The notes: generated by a model from the sequence alone, not told the origin. A stretch of DNA of 64,000 nt from an uncultured Gammaproteobacteria bacterium (GCA_947258795.1 CAMYJU010000001.1:186001-250000), one strand, 5' to 3'; shown: positions 46,405-55,658, counted from the first letter of the stretch. Program-made: numbers and translations.

Positions 46405-48084
46405 TTATAACCACCTCAACCAGACATTTAATCGACCGGAAATCGATAAAATTGTACGGGACAAACGGGTATAGATGTCACTGATGTAAAATTCCCGTGA
46501 TATCAGTGCATAAAAGTTCAGCCATAGGCGTTTGGTCTGCTGACGTCGCCGATAGCCATTTTGTTCCGCATAGTACGTCAAGATCCAGCCGGAGACGATA
46601 ATCAAGGTGGTGATGACTACCAGTACATCAAAGCGCAGCAGGTCTATTGTGGCGGCTGCGTATAACTGTGCACGAAACGCCGGATCCGGATATAGAAACA
46701 GATCAAAGGCATGACTAATGACGACATAGCCCAGTACCACGACTACCAGAGATAACACGCTCAGGCCTACCAGTCTCCAGATGTTCTGGCTACGCATCCG
46801 GTAAGTGGCGAAGATTAGTTGAGCACCTGTCACCCAGCCAAAGAATAGCAACACGACCGCGCCCTGTTTCTGAAAATAATCCTCGGCAATGAGTAGATGG
46901 GCAAATACCAGAATCACTAGTGGTACGGACAAGGTAATGGCCGCCATCAGTAACCAAGGCTGGCTCGCCGCGTTCGGACGTTTTTCCACCGCAAAGGTAT
47001 ATAGTTCATCTTTGGGAATACCGTCGTCATGGCGCGCATCATTGATCACACTGCCCGCAGACAGAAACATGGTGCCTTTGAACACACCATGGGCGAACAT
47101 ATGGTATATCGCCAATGAGAATGCCCCAATTCCACACTCCATGATCATGAAGCCCATTTGTCCCATTGTGGAATAACCGAGGGCCTTTTTGATGTCATTC
47201 TGGGTTAACATTAACAGCGAACCGAATACTGCAGTGATCAGGCCGACAACAAAGATACCGTTTAACACGTCGCCGCTATGGATAAACACTGGTGCAAAAC
47301 GATTGATTAAGAATCCACCGGCATTAACAATGCCGGCATGCATCAAGGCCGACACCGGAGTCGGTCCATCCATCGTGTAAGGTAACCAGGTATGCAAAAG
47401 AAACTGGGCTGATCGAGCAAAGGCGGCTAGCCCGATGAGTGCCGCCACCACTTCCGTTAACGGTAATCCCAGAAACTGATGGGCATCCGGATTAGCCATG
47501 ATCTCGGTGAAGATGGTTGTTAACGACCAGGTACCATAGGCGTTATAGAGTAAGGCCGCGGCGAGAATTAAAGGTAAGTCACCAATCCGATATGTGATCA
47601 GCGTCCAGAAGGCAAAACGGTAAGCGGTTTGACTGCGGGTGTCCTGGCCCAACAGGAAATATAGTATCACCCCGACCAAATACCAGGCGATTATCAAAGT
47701 AATCAAGTCACCCGCTATGACCATGAATAACAGCGCAGCCGTCATCAGATCAAGTAACACAAAAAACTGGCCGTAGGCAGCTTCTTCGGCCATATACCGC
47801 ACCGAGTACAAATGTACGATCAGACTGATACCAAGGATGATCGTCGCCAGCAAGGTACTCAGTGGATCAAACAGGAAGATGGTGGTGGTATTGCCTAGCG
47901 GCAGCGTCTGCGGACTGTGACCGATTAACGCCCACGAGAGTAGCAATGCGGACAACAGGAAACTGAGGGTGGTAATGGCCACACTGACCCGAGCAATGCT
48001 ACGGCCGATGCGACCAGCAAATAACTGAATCAATAACGCGGAAACAAGCGGCAGGACCGCAACAACAATGATGAGCCGCTCCAT
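46405..48084 (-). CDS. dabB: DabB, NuoL-like membrane subunit of the DAB carbon pump
   Basis: This 559-residue protein has about 15 membrane helices of the proton-translocating NuoL/MrpA type. It includes LPYTMDGPTPVSALMHAGIVNAG, the antiporter signature, and ALGYSTMGQMGFMIMECG, a conserved helix. DabB couples cation flow to the DabA reaction. It is the first gene of a four-gene operon (dabB, NuoM-like, dabA, PII-like) on the minus strand. The operon converges on the sulP gene that follows cbbR. Confidence 0.93.
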   Translation of the reverse strand: MERLIIVVAVLPLVSALLIQLFAGRIGRSIARVSVAITTLSFLLSALLLSWALIGHSPQTLPLGNTTTIFLFDPLSTLLATIILGISLIVHLYSVRYMAEEAAYGQFFVLLDLMTAALLFMVIAGDLITLIIAWYLVGVILYFLLGQDTRSQTAYRFAFWTLITYRIGDLPLILAAALLYNAYGTWSLTTIFTEIMANPDAHQFLGLPLTEVVAALIGLAAFARSAQFLLHTWLPYTMDGPTPVSALMHAGIVNAGGFLINRFAPVFIHSGDVLNGIFVVGLITAVFGSLLMLTQNDIKKALGYSTMGQMGFMIMECGIGAFSLAIYHMFAHGVFKGTMFLSAGSVINDARHDDGIPKDELYTFAVEKRPNAASQPWLLMAAITLSVPLVILVFAHLLIAEDYFQKQGAVVLLFFGWVTGAQLIFATYRMRSQNIWRLVGLSVLSLVVVVLGYVVISHAFDLFLYPDPAFRAQLYAAATIDLLRFDVLVVITTLIIVSGWILTYYAEQNGYRRRQQTKRLWLNFYALISREFYISDIYTRLSRTILSISGRLNVWLRWL

Positions 48085-48529
48085 CTTATTATTTAACCCC
48101 TGTTAACTATCATAATATCATGGGAGCCGAGGATAATTATATAGGCTCACCAGACCTTAGTATTATTAATTATATTTATAGTAACGATAGTATTTGGGCA
48201 ATGCCAGTGACGGTATGCAATATGGCGCCCGCAAGCAGAGAAGGTCGGATAGATAAATCCGGACTATTGAGGTTGATCACCGATCTGCTTATGTCGTACC
48301 GACTTGCCTGTCCTGTTTTGTTAGCGTTTGTTATGGATGCAGGCGCAGCTGTGGTTTCCATGAGTCATCAGCGTATCATGGGGTGGTGGTATTCGAGGTT
48401 TGCACGGCAAACTTTCATTCGGGAGATGATCGTCATTTTTACGGGAATAGATAAGTACGATGATAATATTACTAAAAAATTATTAAAATCAATAACTAAT
48501 AATAATTCGTCGGTGTTCGTGAACTATTG
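48085..48529. other. AT-rich region upstream of the dab operon
   Basis: These 445 bases probably hold the promoter of dabB, read leftwards. An open frame of 137 codons runs rightwards here but has no ribosome binding site and no protein-like composition, so I do not call it. The end near 48460-48529 is very AT-rich and may terminate the gene to the right. Confidence 0.4.
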
Positions 48530-48940
48530 TTAACTTTCTTTCTTAAATGACAAAACGGTTGAGGCATCGTGATTTTTATCCTCTGCAAGAGACTGTTTCA
48601 GGATAGTCTCCATCGCGTCGAGTGTTGTTTCTAATATCATGCGTGCTGCGAAATGATAGAGGCGTATTTCGCAGGGTACCGGTTCGTGCAGGCTGTCTCT
48701 CCATTTTGTTTCGAAGTTGGTCCAGGCCGCGATAGGTACATCATTCAGCACGCGGTCAACGACGATCCAGGCATCCTGCTGGACTATCAGATCGAGGTGG
48801 TTGAGTTTTGGGATCTTGAAACGAATCTGGCAGTCAATTCGTTTCAGTGCAGTTTGGACCTGATTAAAATTATCTGCATCCACATGACCGGGTCGACTAT
48901 TCAATATCGGAACTTCATTATGTCGAGTGTAGGGCGGCAT
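48530..48940 (-). CDS. Hypothetical protein
   Basis: This 136-residue soluble protein is not recognised. It has a mixed alpha-beta composition, a central stretch LDLIVQQDAWIVVDRVLNDV and a helix AARMILETTLDAMETILKQS. CAGGAT lies upstream of the ATG as a modest binding site. Codon use looks genuine. It lies between the dab operon and another unknown gene on the same strand, so it may be transcribed with that gene. Confidence 0.5.
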   Translation of the reverse strand: MPPYTRHNEVPILNSRPGHVDADNFNQVQTALKRIDCQIRFKIPKLNHLDLIVQQDAWIVVDRVLNDVPIAAWTNFETKWRDSLHEPVPCEIRLYHFAARMILETTLDAMETILKQSLAEDKNHDASTVLSFKKES

Positions 48941-49043
48941 GGTGAAAGTTTAGTATCCTGGATAGAGGTCCTTTGTCTATTTTTATACCCTTACATGATA
49001 CGTCATCGTGAATTGCCAACCATGTTCAGGCCAATACGGTGAC

Positions 49044-49367
49044 TCATTCGTCTTCGTTACGAGTTGAGGCCTCGGGATCCCAGCCTTTGTTCTTGGCTTG
49101 TGCGATGGCTGCATCATAAATTTGTTGATGTCGTTCACGTAAGTCTTCCGGTAAAGCGCTTACCATGCAGCCATATTTGTCCCATTCGGCATTGACCTGC
49201 TGGTGTATGGCATCGATACGGGATATTTCCCAGTCTTCGCAGGTCTCTGTCTCTGGCAAAATACCGAATACCCAGGCATCGCGTATTACTTTGCCGATCA
49301 TCGTCATACCGCCGTTAATATCATTATCGAGTCCGGGGTAGGTTTTGGGTATATTGGGTCGTTTCAT
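49044..49367 (-). CDS. Hypothetical protein
   Basis: This is 107 residues from the ATG at 49367, chosen because TAGGAA stands upstream and the longer open frame to 49532 has a non-protein-like N-terminus. The sequence begins MKRPNIPKTYPGLDNDINGG and ends with a helix-rich, acidic tail (AIAQAKNKGWDPEASTRNED). Tryptophans and charged residues are frequent, with no membrane segment. I do not know the family. It follows the response regulator gene by 185 bases on the same strand. Confidence 0.55.
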   Translation of the reverse strand: MKRPNIPKTYPGLDNDINGGMTMIGKVIRDAWVFGILPETETCEDWEISRIDAIHQQVNAEWDKYGCMVSALPEDLRERHQQIYDAAIAQAKNKGWDPEASTRNEDE

Positions 49368-49552
49368 CAGTACTATTATTCCTAAGGTCTTTAAAACTGT
49401 ATTTGTTAATGTAGTATCGACTATTTTAAATACATCGGCGACTCTGTTACAGCGGTATTTATATAGAATTAATCTGTTCCCGACAATCTTCACCCCGCTA
49501 CAGGGGGTAGGCTGATAAGTGCGTCTGCCCAAAAGATATACCAGGCTTTCAC

Positions 49553-50920
49553 TCAGTCAGATTCAATACCCAATTTCTTGAGTTTTCGCCATAGCGATAC
49601 ACGATCGATCCCAAGTATCTTGGCTGCCTGGGTACGGTTGCCATTAGCCATTTTCAATACCTGTAAGATGTGCTCCTTTTCCTGTTCTTTTAATGTCGTT
49701 GGGGTAGCCGCCATCTCCGGCTTGAACACACGAACCGTGATCGAACCCAGATTCTGCGGGAGATGTTCGATGCCCAGCGTCTTTCCCTGAGCAAGGGCGA
49801 CACCGCGCTCGATGAAATTCGACAGTTCACGTATGTTGCCAGGGAAGTCATATTCGATCAGACGTTCCATGGCTTCAGTGGTAATTTCATGCACGTCACG
49901 ATTCATCATGACGGAGAACTTGCGTAGCAGGTAGTAGGCCAGTAGCGGAATATCATCACGACGCTCGCGCAATGGCGGCAAGGTGAGGGTAACGACGTTT
50001 AGGCGAAAGTACAGGTCATTGCGCATCCGGCCTTCTTCGACAGCGGCTTTTAGGTCACGGTTGCTGGCGGCAACCACCCTCACGTTGATGTCGATGGGGT
50101 GTGTGGAGCCGACACGCATGAGCTCACGTTCCTGCAAGACGCGCAGCAGCTTGACCTGCATCAGCAGCGGCATTTCCGCAACCTCGTCGAGGAACAGCGT
50201 GCCACCCTCAGCGGCCTCGAACAGGCCGATCTTGGTTGTGTTGGCGCCAGTAAATGCCCCTTTTTCATGACCGAAAAGTTCACTGGCAGCTATTTCCTCG
50301 TGCAGGGCGCCACAGTTGAAGGCGACGAATGGCCCGTTGGCGCGCAAGCTGTTCTGGTGGATGAAGCGTGCCAGCAGTTCCTTTCCGGTGCCTGATTCGC
50401 CGTGGATGACCACACTGCAATCGGATTCGGCCACCTGGCGTGCCGTTTCCAACAGCCGTTGCATACCGAGATCCTGGGTGACGATGGAGGTGTGGTCGGT
50501 CAGGGTGGCAATCTGATCCTTGAGTTCCTGGTTTTCCCGCTTCACGCGCCGCAGGTCGAGAGCACCGCGTACGACCTCGCGCGCTTCGTCCAGGCGAAAC
50601 GGTTTGGAGATATAGTGATAGGCGCCGGCCTTCATCGCGTCGACAGCGGAATCGAGTGACGCGTGGCCAGTGATCATGATGACTGGTACATCCGGCGTGG
50701 TCCCGCAAACGTGGCGTAATACGTCCATGCCGTCAATGCCGGGCATGCGAATATCGGTGATCACCAGGTCGAATTCAGTGTTCTGCATCGCGGCAAGGCC
50801 GCTTTCCCCATCCTTGCACGCTGTGACCTTATAGCCCTCGCGTTCAAACACGTGGGTCAGGTTGGACAAGGCGATGGCCTCGTCATCAATCAGCAGCACA
50901 TGTGGTACTTGGTCGTTCAT
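49553..50920 (-). CDS. Sigma-54-dependent response regulator, NtrC type
   Basis: This 455-residue activator has three parts. The receiver domain has Asp56 as phosphate site in [13 protein letters not shown]. The AAA+ domain has Walker [14 protein letters not shown] and the sigma-54 contact loop GAFTGA, both intact. The Fis-type helix-turn-helix at the C-terminus has [20 protein letters not shown]. It would open sigma-54 promoters when phosphorylated. The upstream kinase gene overlaps it by 4 bases. A sigma-54 promoter with palindromic upstream sites lies just beyond the kinase and is the probable target. Confidence 0.95.
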   Translation of the reverse strand: MNDQVPHVLLIDDEAIALSNLTHVFEREGYKVTACKDGESGLAAMQNTEFDLVITDIRMPGIDGMDVLRHVCGTTPDVPVIMITGHASLDSAVDAMKAGAYHYISKPFRLDEAREVVRGALDLRRVKRENQELKDQIATLTDHTSIVTQDLGMQRLLETARQVAESDCSVVIHGESGTGKELLARFIHQNSLRANGPFVAFNCGALHEEIAASELFGHEKGAFTGANTTKIGLFEAAEGGTLFLDEVAEMPLLMQVKLLRVLQERELMRVGSTHPIDINVRVVAASNRDLKAAVEEGRMRNDLYFRLNVVTLTLPPLRERRDDIPLLAYYLLRKFSVMMNRDVHEITTEAMERLIEYDFPGNIRELSNFIERGVALAQGKTLGIEHLPQNLGSITVRVFKPEMAATPTTLKEQEKEHILQVLKMANGNRTQAAKILGIDRVSLWRKLKKLGIESD

Positions 50921-52398
50921 GTTGTCTCCTGGTCTGGAGCTTGATCTGCCATGCCATCTCGGGGCAACCAGATAGAAAAGCGGGTGCCGCCATTGGGCCG
51001 GTTCTCCACGGCAATGCAGCCACTGTGTTCACTGATAATTTCTTCCACCAGGTACAAACCGAGCCCGGTGCCTTCACCGCCAGCCTGGGTCGTGAAAAAC
51101 GGATCAAAAATTTTCGCCAGGTGATCGGAGGGAATACCAGGTCCATCATCTTCCACTTGATATAGCAAAACATGGTGCGCCTGGCGCAGTTCGGTCGGGT
51201 CACCGACCAGGATATCTCGGTTCTTGGGTCGGGAAGCCGCCCAGGTCGTATCTCTGCCGAAGATCCAGATATTGCTGGAACCGGCAGCATAGGCGTTTTT
51301 AATCAGATTTATAAACACCTGCTGCATGCGTTCGCGATCCACGGGTATTTCGCTGTCGCAGATGTCTTCGATATGAAACAGGAATTCGGGATGTTGCCGG
51401 TGAGTCAATTGCACAGCAGACTGGACCAGTTCGGAGGCCTTGATGAGTCGCTCGTGGTGTTTGGGCTGGCGAACACTGTCCAACAGCCGGCGTACGATTC
51501 GGCGCGCGCGCTCACATTCACCATCTATATGGGACAACCATTGCTTGCGTAAATCTTCACGCACGCTGCCGTCATCTTCCATGATCAGCTGCACGGAGGT
51601 GGAAATATTTGATAATGGGTTATTGAGTTCGTGGGCGACACCGGATACCAGTACGCCCAGCGCGGCAGCCTTTTCATGTTGACGGAGTTGATGCTGCTGT
51701 CTCCGTAGCTGTTCCAGCATCGAGTTGAAGTGGTGCACAAACGACTGAATTTCCTTGTCATTGGAGGGCAGGGTCAGGTTTTGTTCGCGTCCTTCCGCGA
51801 CCTCGTCGAGTTGTTCTTCCAGCTGCGCCAGCGGCCGCACCACCCGCCGCACCATGAACAGGGCGCTGGCGATGCCGAGCAGGATCACCGTGATCGACGC
51901 CGCAATGAGCGTCATCTTCGCGACGCGGGCTGTTTTTTCCAGGCTCGCACGCTGTCGTACATAGACATTCTGGAATAATTCCGTCAGATTGTGGCCGGTT
52001 TTACGGATTTCCACCTGTCGGATTTGTTGTGCCGATGGGGCGAGGGTCGTGTAATCAGCAATGAGTTCACCATAGCGTTGCAGGATTGTCTCGATCTCCA
52101 GTATTTCCTGGGCACTGGCGAACTCGGAAAAAAACTGTTTGCTGTTATTGAAGGATTGATGTGCCACCTCGAGCTGTTGATGGAGCTGCTCCAGGTCCTT
52201 GTTGTGGTGGTAGAGAAACAGGTTTTTCTCGTCACGTCGGATTTCCTGGCTGGTTATATAGAGCTGGTTGACGGCCTCATCTTCGATAATCTGGGTTTGT
52301 AAATAGTGCAGGTCGGTGATCACAATGGCGACGAAGATCAGTAGGGCGAACGTCGACAGCCCATAGGAGGTCATGATCTTGTTACGTAGGCTACTCAT
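50917..52398 (-). CDS. Membrane sensor histidine kinase
   Basis: This 493-residue kinase has a first membrane helix at about residues 12-30 and a mainly helical periplasmic sensor of about 130 residues (QEIRRDEKNLFLYHHNKDLE is typical of four-helix-bundle sensors). A second membrane helix lies near 165-185, followed by a HAMP linker and the H-box GVLVSGVAHELNNPLSN. The ATPase domain has DDGPGIPSDHLAKIFDPFFT and GEGTGLGLYLVEEIISEHSG. The signal is unknown. It is transcribed away from the gene at 52609, with the regulator behind it. Confidence 0.95.
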   Translation of the reverse strand: MSSLRNKIMTSYGLSTFALLIFVAIVITDLHYLQTQIIEDEAVNQLYITSQEIRRDEKNLFLYHHNKDLEQLHQQLEVAHQSFNNSKQFFSEFASAQEILEIETILQRYGELIADYTTLAPSAQQIRQVEIRKTGHNLTELFQNVYVRQRASLEKTARVAKMTLIAASITVILLGIASALFMVRRVVRPLAQLEEQLDEVAEGREQNLTLPSNDKEIQSFVHHFNSMLEQLRRQQHQLRQHEKAAALGVLVSGVAHELNNPLSNISTSVQLIMEDDGSVREDLRKQWLSHIDGECERARRIVRRLLDSVRQPKHHERLIKASELVQSAVQLTHRQHPEFLFHIEDICDSEIPVDRERMQQVFINLIKNAYAAGSSNIWIFGRDTTWAASRPKNRDILVGDPTELRQAHHVLLYQVEDDGPGIPSDHLAKIFDPFFTTQAGGEGTGLGLYLVEEIISEHSGCIAVENRPNGGTRFSIWLPRDGMADQAPDQETT

Positions 52399-52426
52399 GT
52401 CTGATGGTGTGTCCCGAAACAGGGGG

Positions 52427-52496
52427 TGTTACATATTACAACACTGTTGCAACAACTGTAGCAGTTATTATCAGGGTATTGTTACATAGTGCAACA
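52427..52496. promoter_or_regulatory. Cluster of three palindromic activator sites
   Basis: Three related inverted repeats occur: TGTTACATATTACAACA at 52427-52443, TGTTGCAACA at 52445-52454, and TGTTACATAGTGCAACA at 52480-52496. Their distance of roughly 75-150 bases from the sigma-54 promoter suits enhancer sites for the adjacent NtrC-type regulator. They also lie just upstream of the kinase gene and may serve autoregulation. Confidence 0.65.
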
Positions 52497-52547
52497 AGCC
52501 ATTCCGTACGAAAATTATAAGTTATTGATTATTGGTAACTAAAAAGC

Positions 52548-52564
52548 TGGCATGGTCATTGCAT
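52548..52564 (+). promoter_or_regulatory. Sigma-54 promoter
   Basis: TGGCATGGTCATTGCAT matches the -24/-12 consensus TGGCAC-N5-TTGCA with one change in the first part. The GG and GC doublets have the right spacing. Transcription should begin near 52574, 35 bases before the ATG at 52609. Confidence 0.7.
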
Positions 52565-52608
52565 TTACATAAAGCAATATTCATAAATTTATAAATCTGG
52601 AGTTTACA

Positions 52609-53208
52609 ATGAAAAAGCTGACCGACACTTTGAAACAAATGCTGAATGCCTTGGCTTACGCTGATGCCGGTGAGTACCTGACCTCGCGGGAAAAGGCTGA
52701 AGTACTGAGTCAGATATCCGATCAGATCACCAAGGTGCCAGTGTCGCAAAGCAATGAAGCGCCAGAAATCACGATTAACAGCACGGGCCGTCGCATAGCA
52801 CTATATCTGGGTAGCGAGCTGCCGGCTGAGATGATGAGCTACGTGATTCAGACCTGCGCAAACATGCGACATGACCTGACGGTGCTGACCTTCGAACCGG
52901 AAAACATGGCACGTAGTCTGCTGCAGCCACATGATTCTGACCTGAGTGCGGCTGGCATCGATATGCAGTTGGTACAGTTGTCTGGTGATCCAATCTCCGG
53001 CTTGGCGCGTTACCTCAAGGGTCGCCCCGAGATTGCATTCCTGGCCTGCAAGGAAAATGGCTACCTGGGTCGCTCCTACCTCAAGGGTACCCAGGCTGGG
53101 AATATCATGCCGATACCAGTGGTTGTGGTTGCGGCAGGCAAAGGTAGCCCAGAAAGCCAGGTTGTATATACAACGGAAGAAAAAGCCGACAGCGCCAACA
53201 TCGCCTGA
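52609..53208 (+). CDS. Hypothetical protein under an apparent sigma-54 promoter
   Basis: This 199-residue cytosolic protein begins with a helical part (LTDTLKQMLNALAYADAGEY, then LTSREKAEVLSQISDQ). From about residue 60 it shows alternating strands and helices (RRIALYLGSELPAEMMSYVI, DLTVLTFEPENMARSL, IPVVVVAAGKGSPES), a pattern like Rossmann or universal-stress-type folds. TCTGGAG precedes the start. The promoter and upstream sites make it the first target of the neighbouring kinase-regulator pair, and a SulP gene follows after a hairpin. I do not recognise a named family; a stress or regulatory partner of the transporter is only a suggestion. Confidence 0.7.
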   Translation: MKKLTDTLKQMLNALAYADAGEYLTSREKAEVLSQISDQITKVPVSQSNEAPEITINSTGRRIALYLGSELPAEMMSYVIQTCANMRHDLTVLTFEPENMARSLLQPHDSDLSAAGIDMQLVQLSGDPISGLARYLKGRPEIAFLACKENGYLGRSYLKGTQAGNIMPIPVVVVAAGKGSPESQVVYTTEEKADSANIA

Positions 53209-53231
53209 TACAATAGCGCACCAACGCGAAG

Positions 53232-53261
53232 AGGCACGCAGCCGATGACGGCTGCGTGCCT
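53232..53261 (+). terminator. Strong hairpin between the sigma-54 target gene and sulP
   Basis: AGGCACGCAGCC and GGCTGCGTGCCT form a perfect 12 bp stem with a 6-base loop, followed by TCATGTATTTTT. It looks like an intrinsic terminator, perhaps leaky, that would lower sulP expression relative to the first gene. Confidence 0.75.
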
Positions 53262-53299
53262 TCATGTATTTTTATGGGCGTAAAAAACCTGGTTATGTC

Positions 53300-55366
53300 A
53301 TGCTGAAAAATCTGTTTCCCTTCCTGCGCTGGTTTCCATTTTCCAAGGAAAATCTGCGTGCCGATGTGATCGCCGGCATCTCAATTGCCATGATCCTGGT
53401 ACCGCAGAGCATGGCCTATGCAGCATTGGCGGGACTGCCTGTCGTCTATGGACTGTACGCGTCCTTCCTGCCAGTCATCGTGGCATCCATGTGGGGGGCA
53501 TCACGTTTTCTGCATACCGGCCCGGTTGCGATGCTCTCGCTCATGTCTGCGGCCGCGATCGAGCCGCTCGCCAGTCGCGGTAGCGACGAGTTTATCCAGC
53601 TTTCACTATTATTGGCATTGCTGGTGGGCGTGTTGCGACTTGCGCTCGGCCTGTTCAAAATGGGTGTTCTGATCAATCTTGCCTCACATCCAGTGATTGT
53701 GGGCTTTACCAATGCCGCGGCCCTGATCATCGGCCTGTCGTTGGTCAACGGTTTTCTTGGCGTACCCATGCCGCGATCTGATAATTTTCTCATTGACCTG
53801 TTACAGGTCTTTCAGCAAGTCCCGCTGTTACACGGACCGACCCTGGTATTCGGCCTGTTGACGCTGGTAGCGCTGCATCTATTGCGGGCTAAAGTACCCA
53901 AGCTACCCGGCGTCCTGATTGTCGTTATCGTCAGCACGGTTGTCAGTGCGGCGATCGGATTTGAGCAAACCCGACTGGTTTCACCCGAGCAAATTACCGA
54001 TCCCACTGTACGCGCCGATTTCGTGAAGATGGCAGCCAACGAAACCACGCTTCGGGAGTTAAAAGCCAGGCGCCAGGCTATCAACGAGGAACTGAAGCAA
54101 ATCGAGGCGCGCAGTGATCACGCCTATAAGCTGCAGACAGAACTGCTGAAGCTGCAGGCTGAGGAAAATATTCTCAAGCACGGTCTGTACCGGCAACGGA
54201 TTAGCAACTACAAGATTGCCCTGCAATCTGATGAGCAGGCCGACGGTCAGGTCCTTTACAAGCCAGGCAATGAGACGGGACCGTTTACGACTATGTGGCG
54301 TTGGGCCGGACACGATGACGGTAAGATCAAGCTTTCCGCCGGCGGTGCAGTGGTGAGCAATATACCCAGTGGTGTTCCCGGTTTCGCTGTACCGATGCTG
54401 GATCTGGGCATCATATCTGAGTTGTTCGCTATCGCCTTTATTATCGCCATGATTGGCTTTATGGAGGCCACGTCCATATCCCGCGCCTTGGCGGCCAAGA
54501 CACGAGAAAAACTCGATCCCAATCAGGAACTGATTGGCCAGGGTCTGGCGAATATCGTTGGCAGCTTTTTCCAGTCTTATGTAGTGAGCGGTTCGTTCTC
54601 ACGTTCTGCCGTGGCGGCACGTGTGGGAGCGCGTACCGGTTTCTATGCCATTATCAGCGCCATGGGCGTGTTGTTGGTGATGCTGTTTCTGACCGATTAC
54701 CTCTACCATTTGCCGAAAGCGGTGCTGGCTGCCATTGTGATGAGTGCGGTGTTTGGCCTGATCGATATCAAGTCGATGGTACATGCCTGGAAGGTGCGTC
54801 GCGCTGACGGCATTGTCGGGATTGTGACGTTCATAACGACCTTGTTAATGGCACCCAAGCTGGCTAACGGCGTACTCGTCGGCATTGTGTTGACCATCCT
54901 GTTGTTCCTTGCCAGCACGATGAAACCGCGTAGTGAGGTGTTGGGACGACGTGCCAATGGTTCCCTGGCCGGGGCGATTAGTCACGACCTTGCGCCGATC
55001 AGTGAGAACTACGTCGTTCTGCGTTTTGATGCCTCGCTGGTGTTTATTAACGCAGCGCACCTGGAGCAGGCGGTGCTTAAATCACTGAGTGATTTTCCTG
55101 ACGCTCGCGCCATCCTGGTCATCGGTCAAGGTATCAACCGCATTGATGCTACCGGTGAGGAAAAACTACGAGCGCTGGCACGTGACCTGAAAGCTGCGGA
55201 TATCACCTTTATGCTCGCCGGTTTGAAGCGCCAGGTTCGGGAGGCCATGGAACGGGCCGGGCTTGAGAAAGTTATCGGTACAGAGAATATTTTTGGCAAC
55301 AAGGAAATAGCCCTGCGAGAACTGGAGAAACGCTACCCGTCTCAGGATATGAATAAAATGGGTTAG
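53300..55366 (+). CDS. SulP-family anion transporter with a coiled-coil insert
   Basis: This is about 688 residues from the ATG at 53300. An in-frame ATG at 53264 lies in the tail of the preceding hairpin and is less likely, though neither has a good binding site. The SulP fold opens FSKENLRADVIAGISIAMIL with VPQSMAYAALAGLPVVYGLY. The STAS domain forms the last 130 residues (VLRFDASLVFINAAHLEQAV, INRIDATGEEKL). Unusually, about 110 residues between membrane helices (near 225-335) form a charged coiled coil (LRELKARRQAINEELKQIEA). The substrate is unknown; sulfate or bicarbonate are the usual ones. The stop codon is part of the target duplication of a MITE-like element. Confidence 0.88.
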   Translation: MLKNLFPFLRWFPFSKENLRADVIAGISIAMILVPQSMAYAALAGLPVVYGLYASFLPVIVASMWGASRFLHTGPVAMLSLMSAAAIEPLASRGSDEFIQLSLLLALLVGVLRLALGLFKMGVLINLASHPVIVGFTNAAALIIGLSLVNGFLGVPMPRSDNFLIDLLQVFQQVPLLHGPTLVFGLLTLVALHLLRAKVPKLPGVLIVVIVSTVVSAAIGFEQTRLVSPEQITDPTVRADFVKMAANETTLRELKARRQAINEELKQIEARSDHAYKLQTELLKLQAEENILKHGLYRQRISNYKIALQSDEQADGQVLYKPGNETGPFTTMWRWAGHDDGKIKLSAGGAVVSNIPSGVPGFAVPMLDLGIISELFAIAFIIAMIGFMEATSISRALAAKTREKLDPNQELIGQGLANIVGSFFQSYVVSGSFSRSAVAARVGARTGFYAIISAMGVLLVMLFLTDYLYHLPKAVLAAIVMSAVFGLIDIKSMVHAWKVRRADGIVGIVTFITTLLMAPKLANGVLVGIVLTILLFLASTMKPRSEVLGRRANGSLAGAISHDLAPISENYVVLRFDASLVFINAAHLEQAVLKSLSDFPDARAILVIGQGINRIDATGEEKLRALARDLKAADITFMLAGLKRQVREAMERAGLEKVIGTENIFGNKEIALRELEKRYPSQDMNKMG

Positions 55367-55369
55367 GGG

Positions 55370-55603
55370 CACTACTGTCCCATAAACTCCCTCTCCCTCA
55401 GGGAGAGGGTTGGGGTGAGGGGATAGTTATCGATAACTAATTGTTTTATTTATCCCCTCATCCTGTCCTTCTCCCTGAGGGAGAAGGGATTGTTCCAATT
55501 ACTCTGGTCAGAAACTCATGTCTTCAATGCATTCGGAATGGCTTAAGTATCACAAAACCAGTAACTTACCCAGTAATACGATCATGTTTATGGGACAGCA
55601 GTG
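55370..55603. mobile_element. MITE-like element with 17 bp terminal inverted repeats
   Basis: The ends CACTACTGTCCCATAAA (55370-55386) and TTTATGGGACAGCAGTG (55587-55603) are inverted copies with one mismatch. A 9-base direct repeat, GGTTAGGGG, flanks the element (55361-55369 and 55604-55612), as expected of target duplication by a transposase. Inside lie CCCTCTCCC/GGGAGAGGG-type palindromes (near 55389-55409 and 55467-55489) and a 16 bp perfect palindrome TAGTTATCGATAACTA at 55424-55439. No transposase gene is present. The insertion created a second copy of the sulP stop region without breaking the gene. Confidence 0.75.
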
Positions 55604-55658
55604 GGTTAGGGGTTAAGGTTTCTAAGCTGTCATGATTGGGGAAATAAACTGATGACTG

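Noticed and set aside
48120-48533. 137-codon frame upstream of the dab operon
   Set aside because: No ribosome binding site, AT-driven composition, and it covers the expected dabB promoter.
55441-55635. 64-codon frame after the second sulP
   Set aside because: It lies within and across the end of the MITE-like element and is built from its palindromes.
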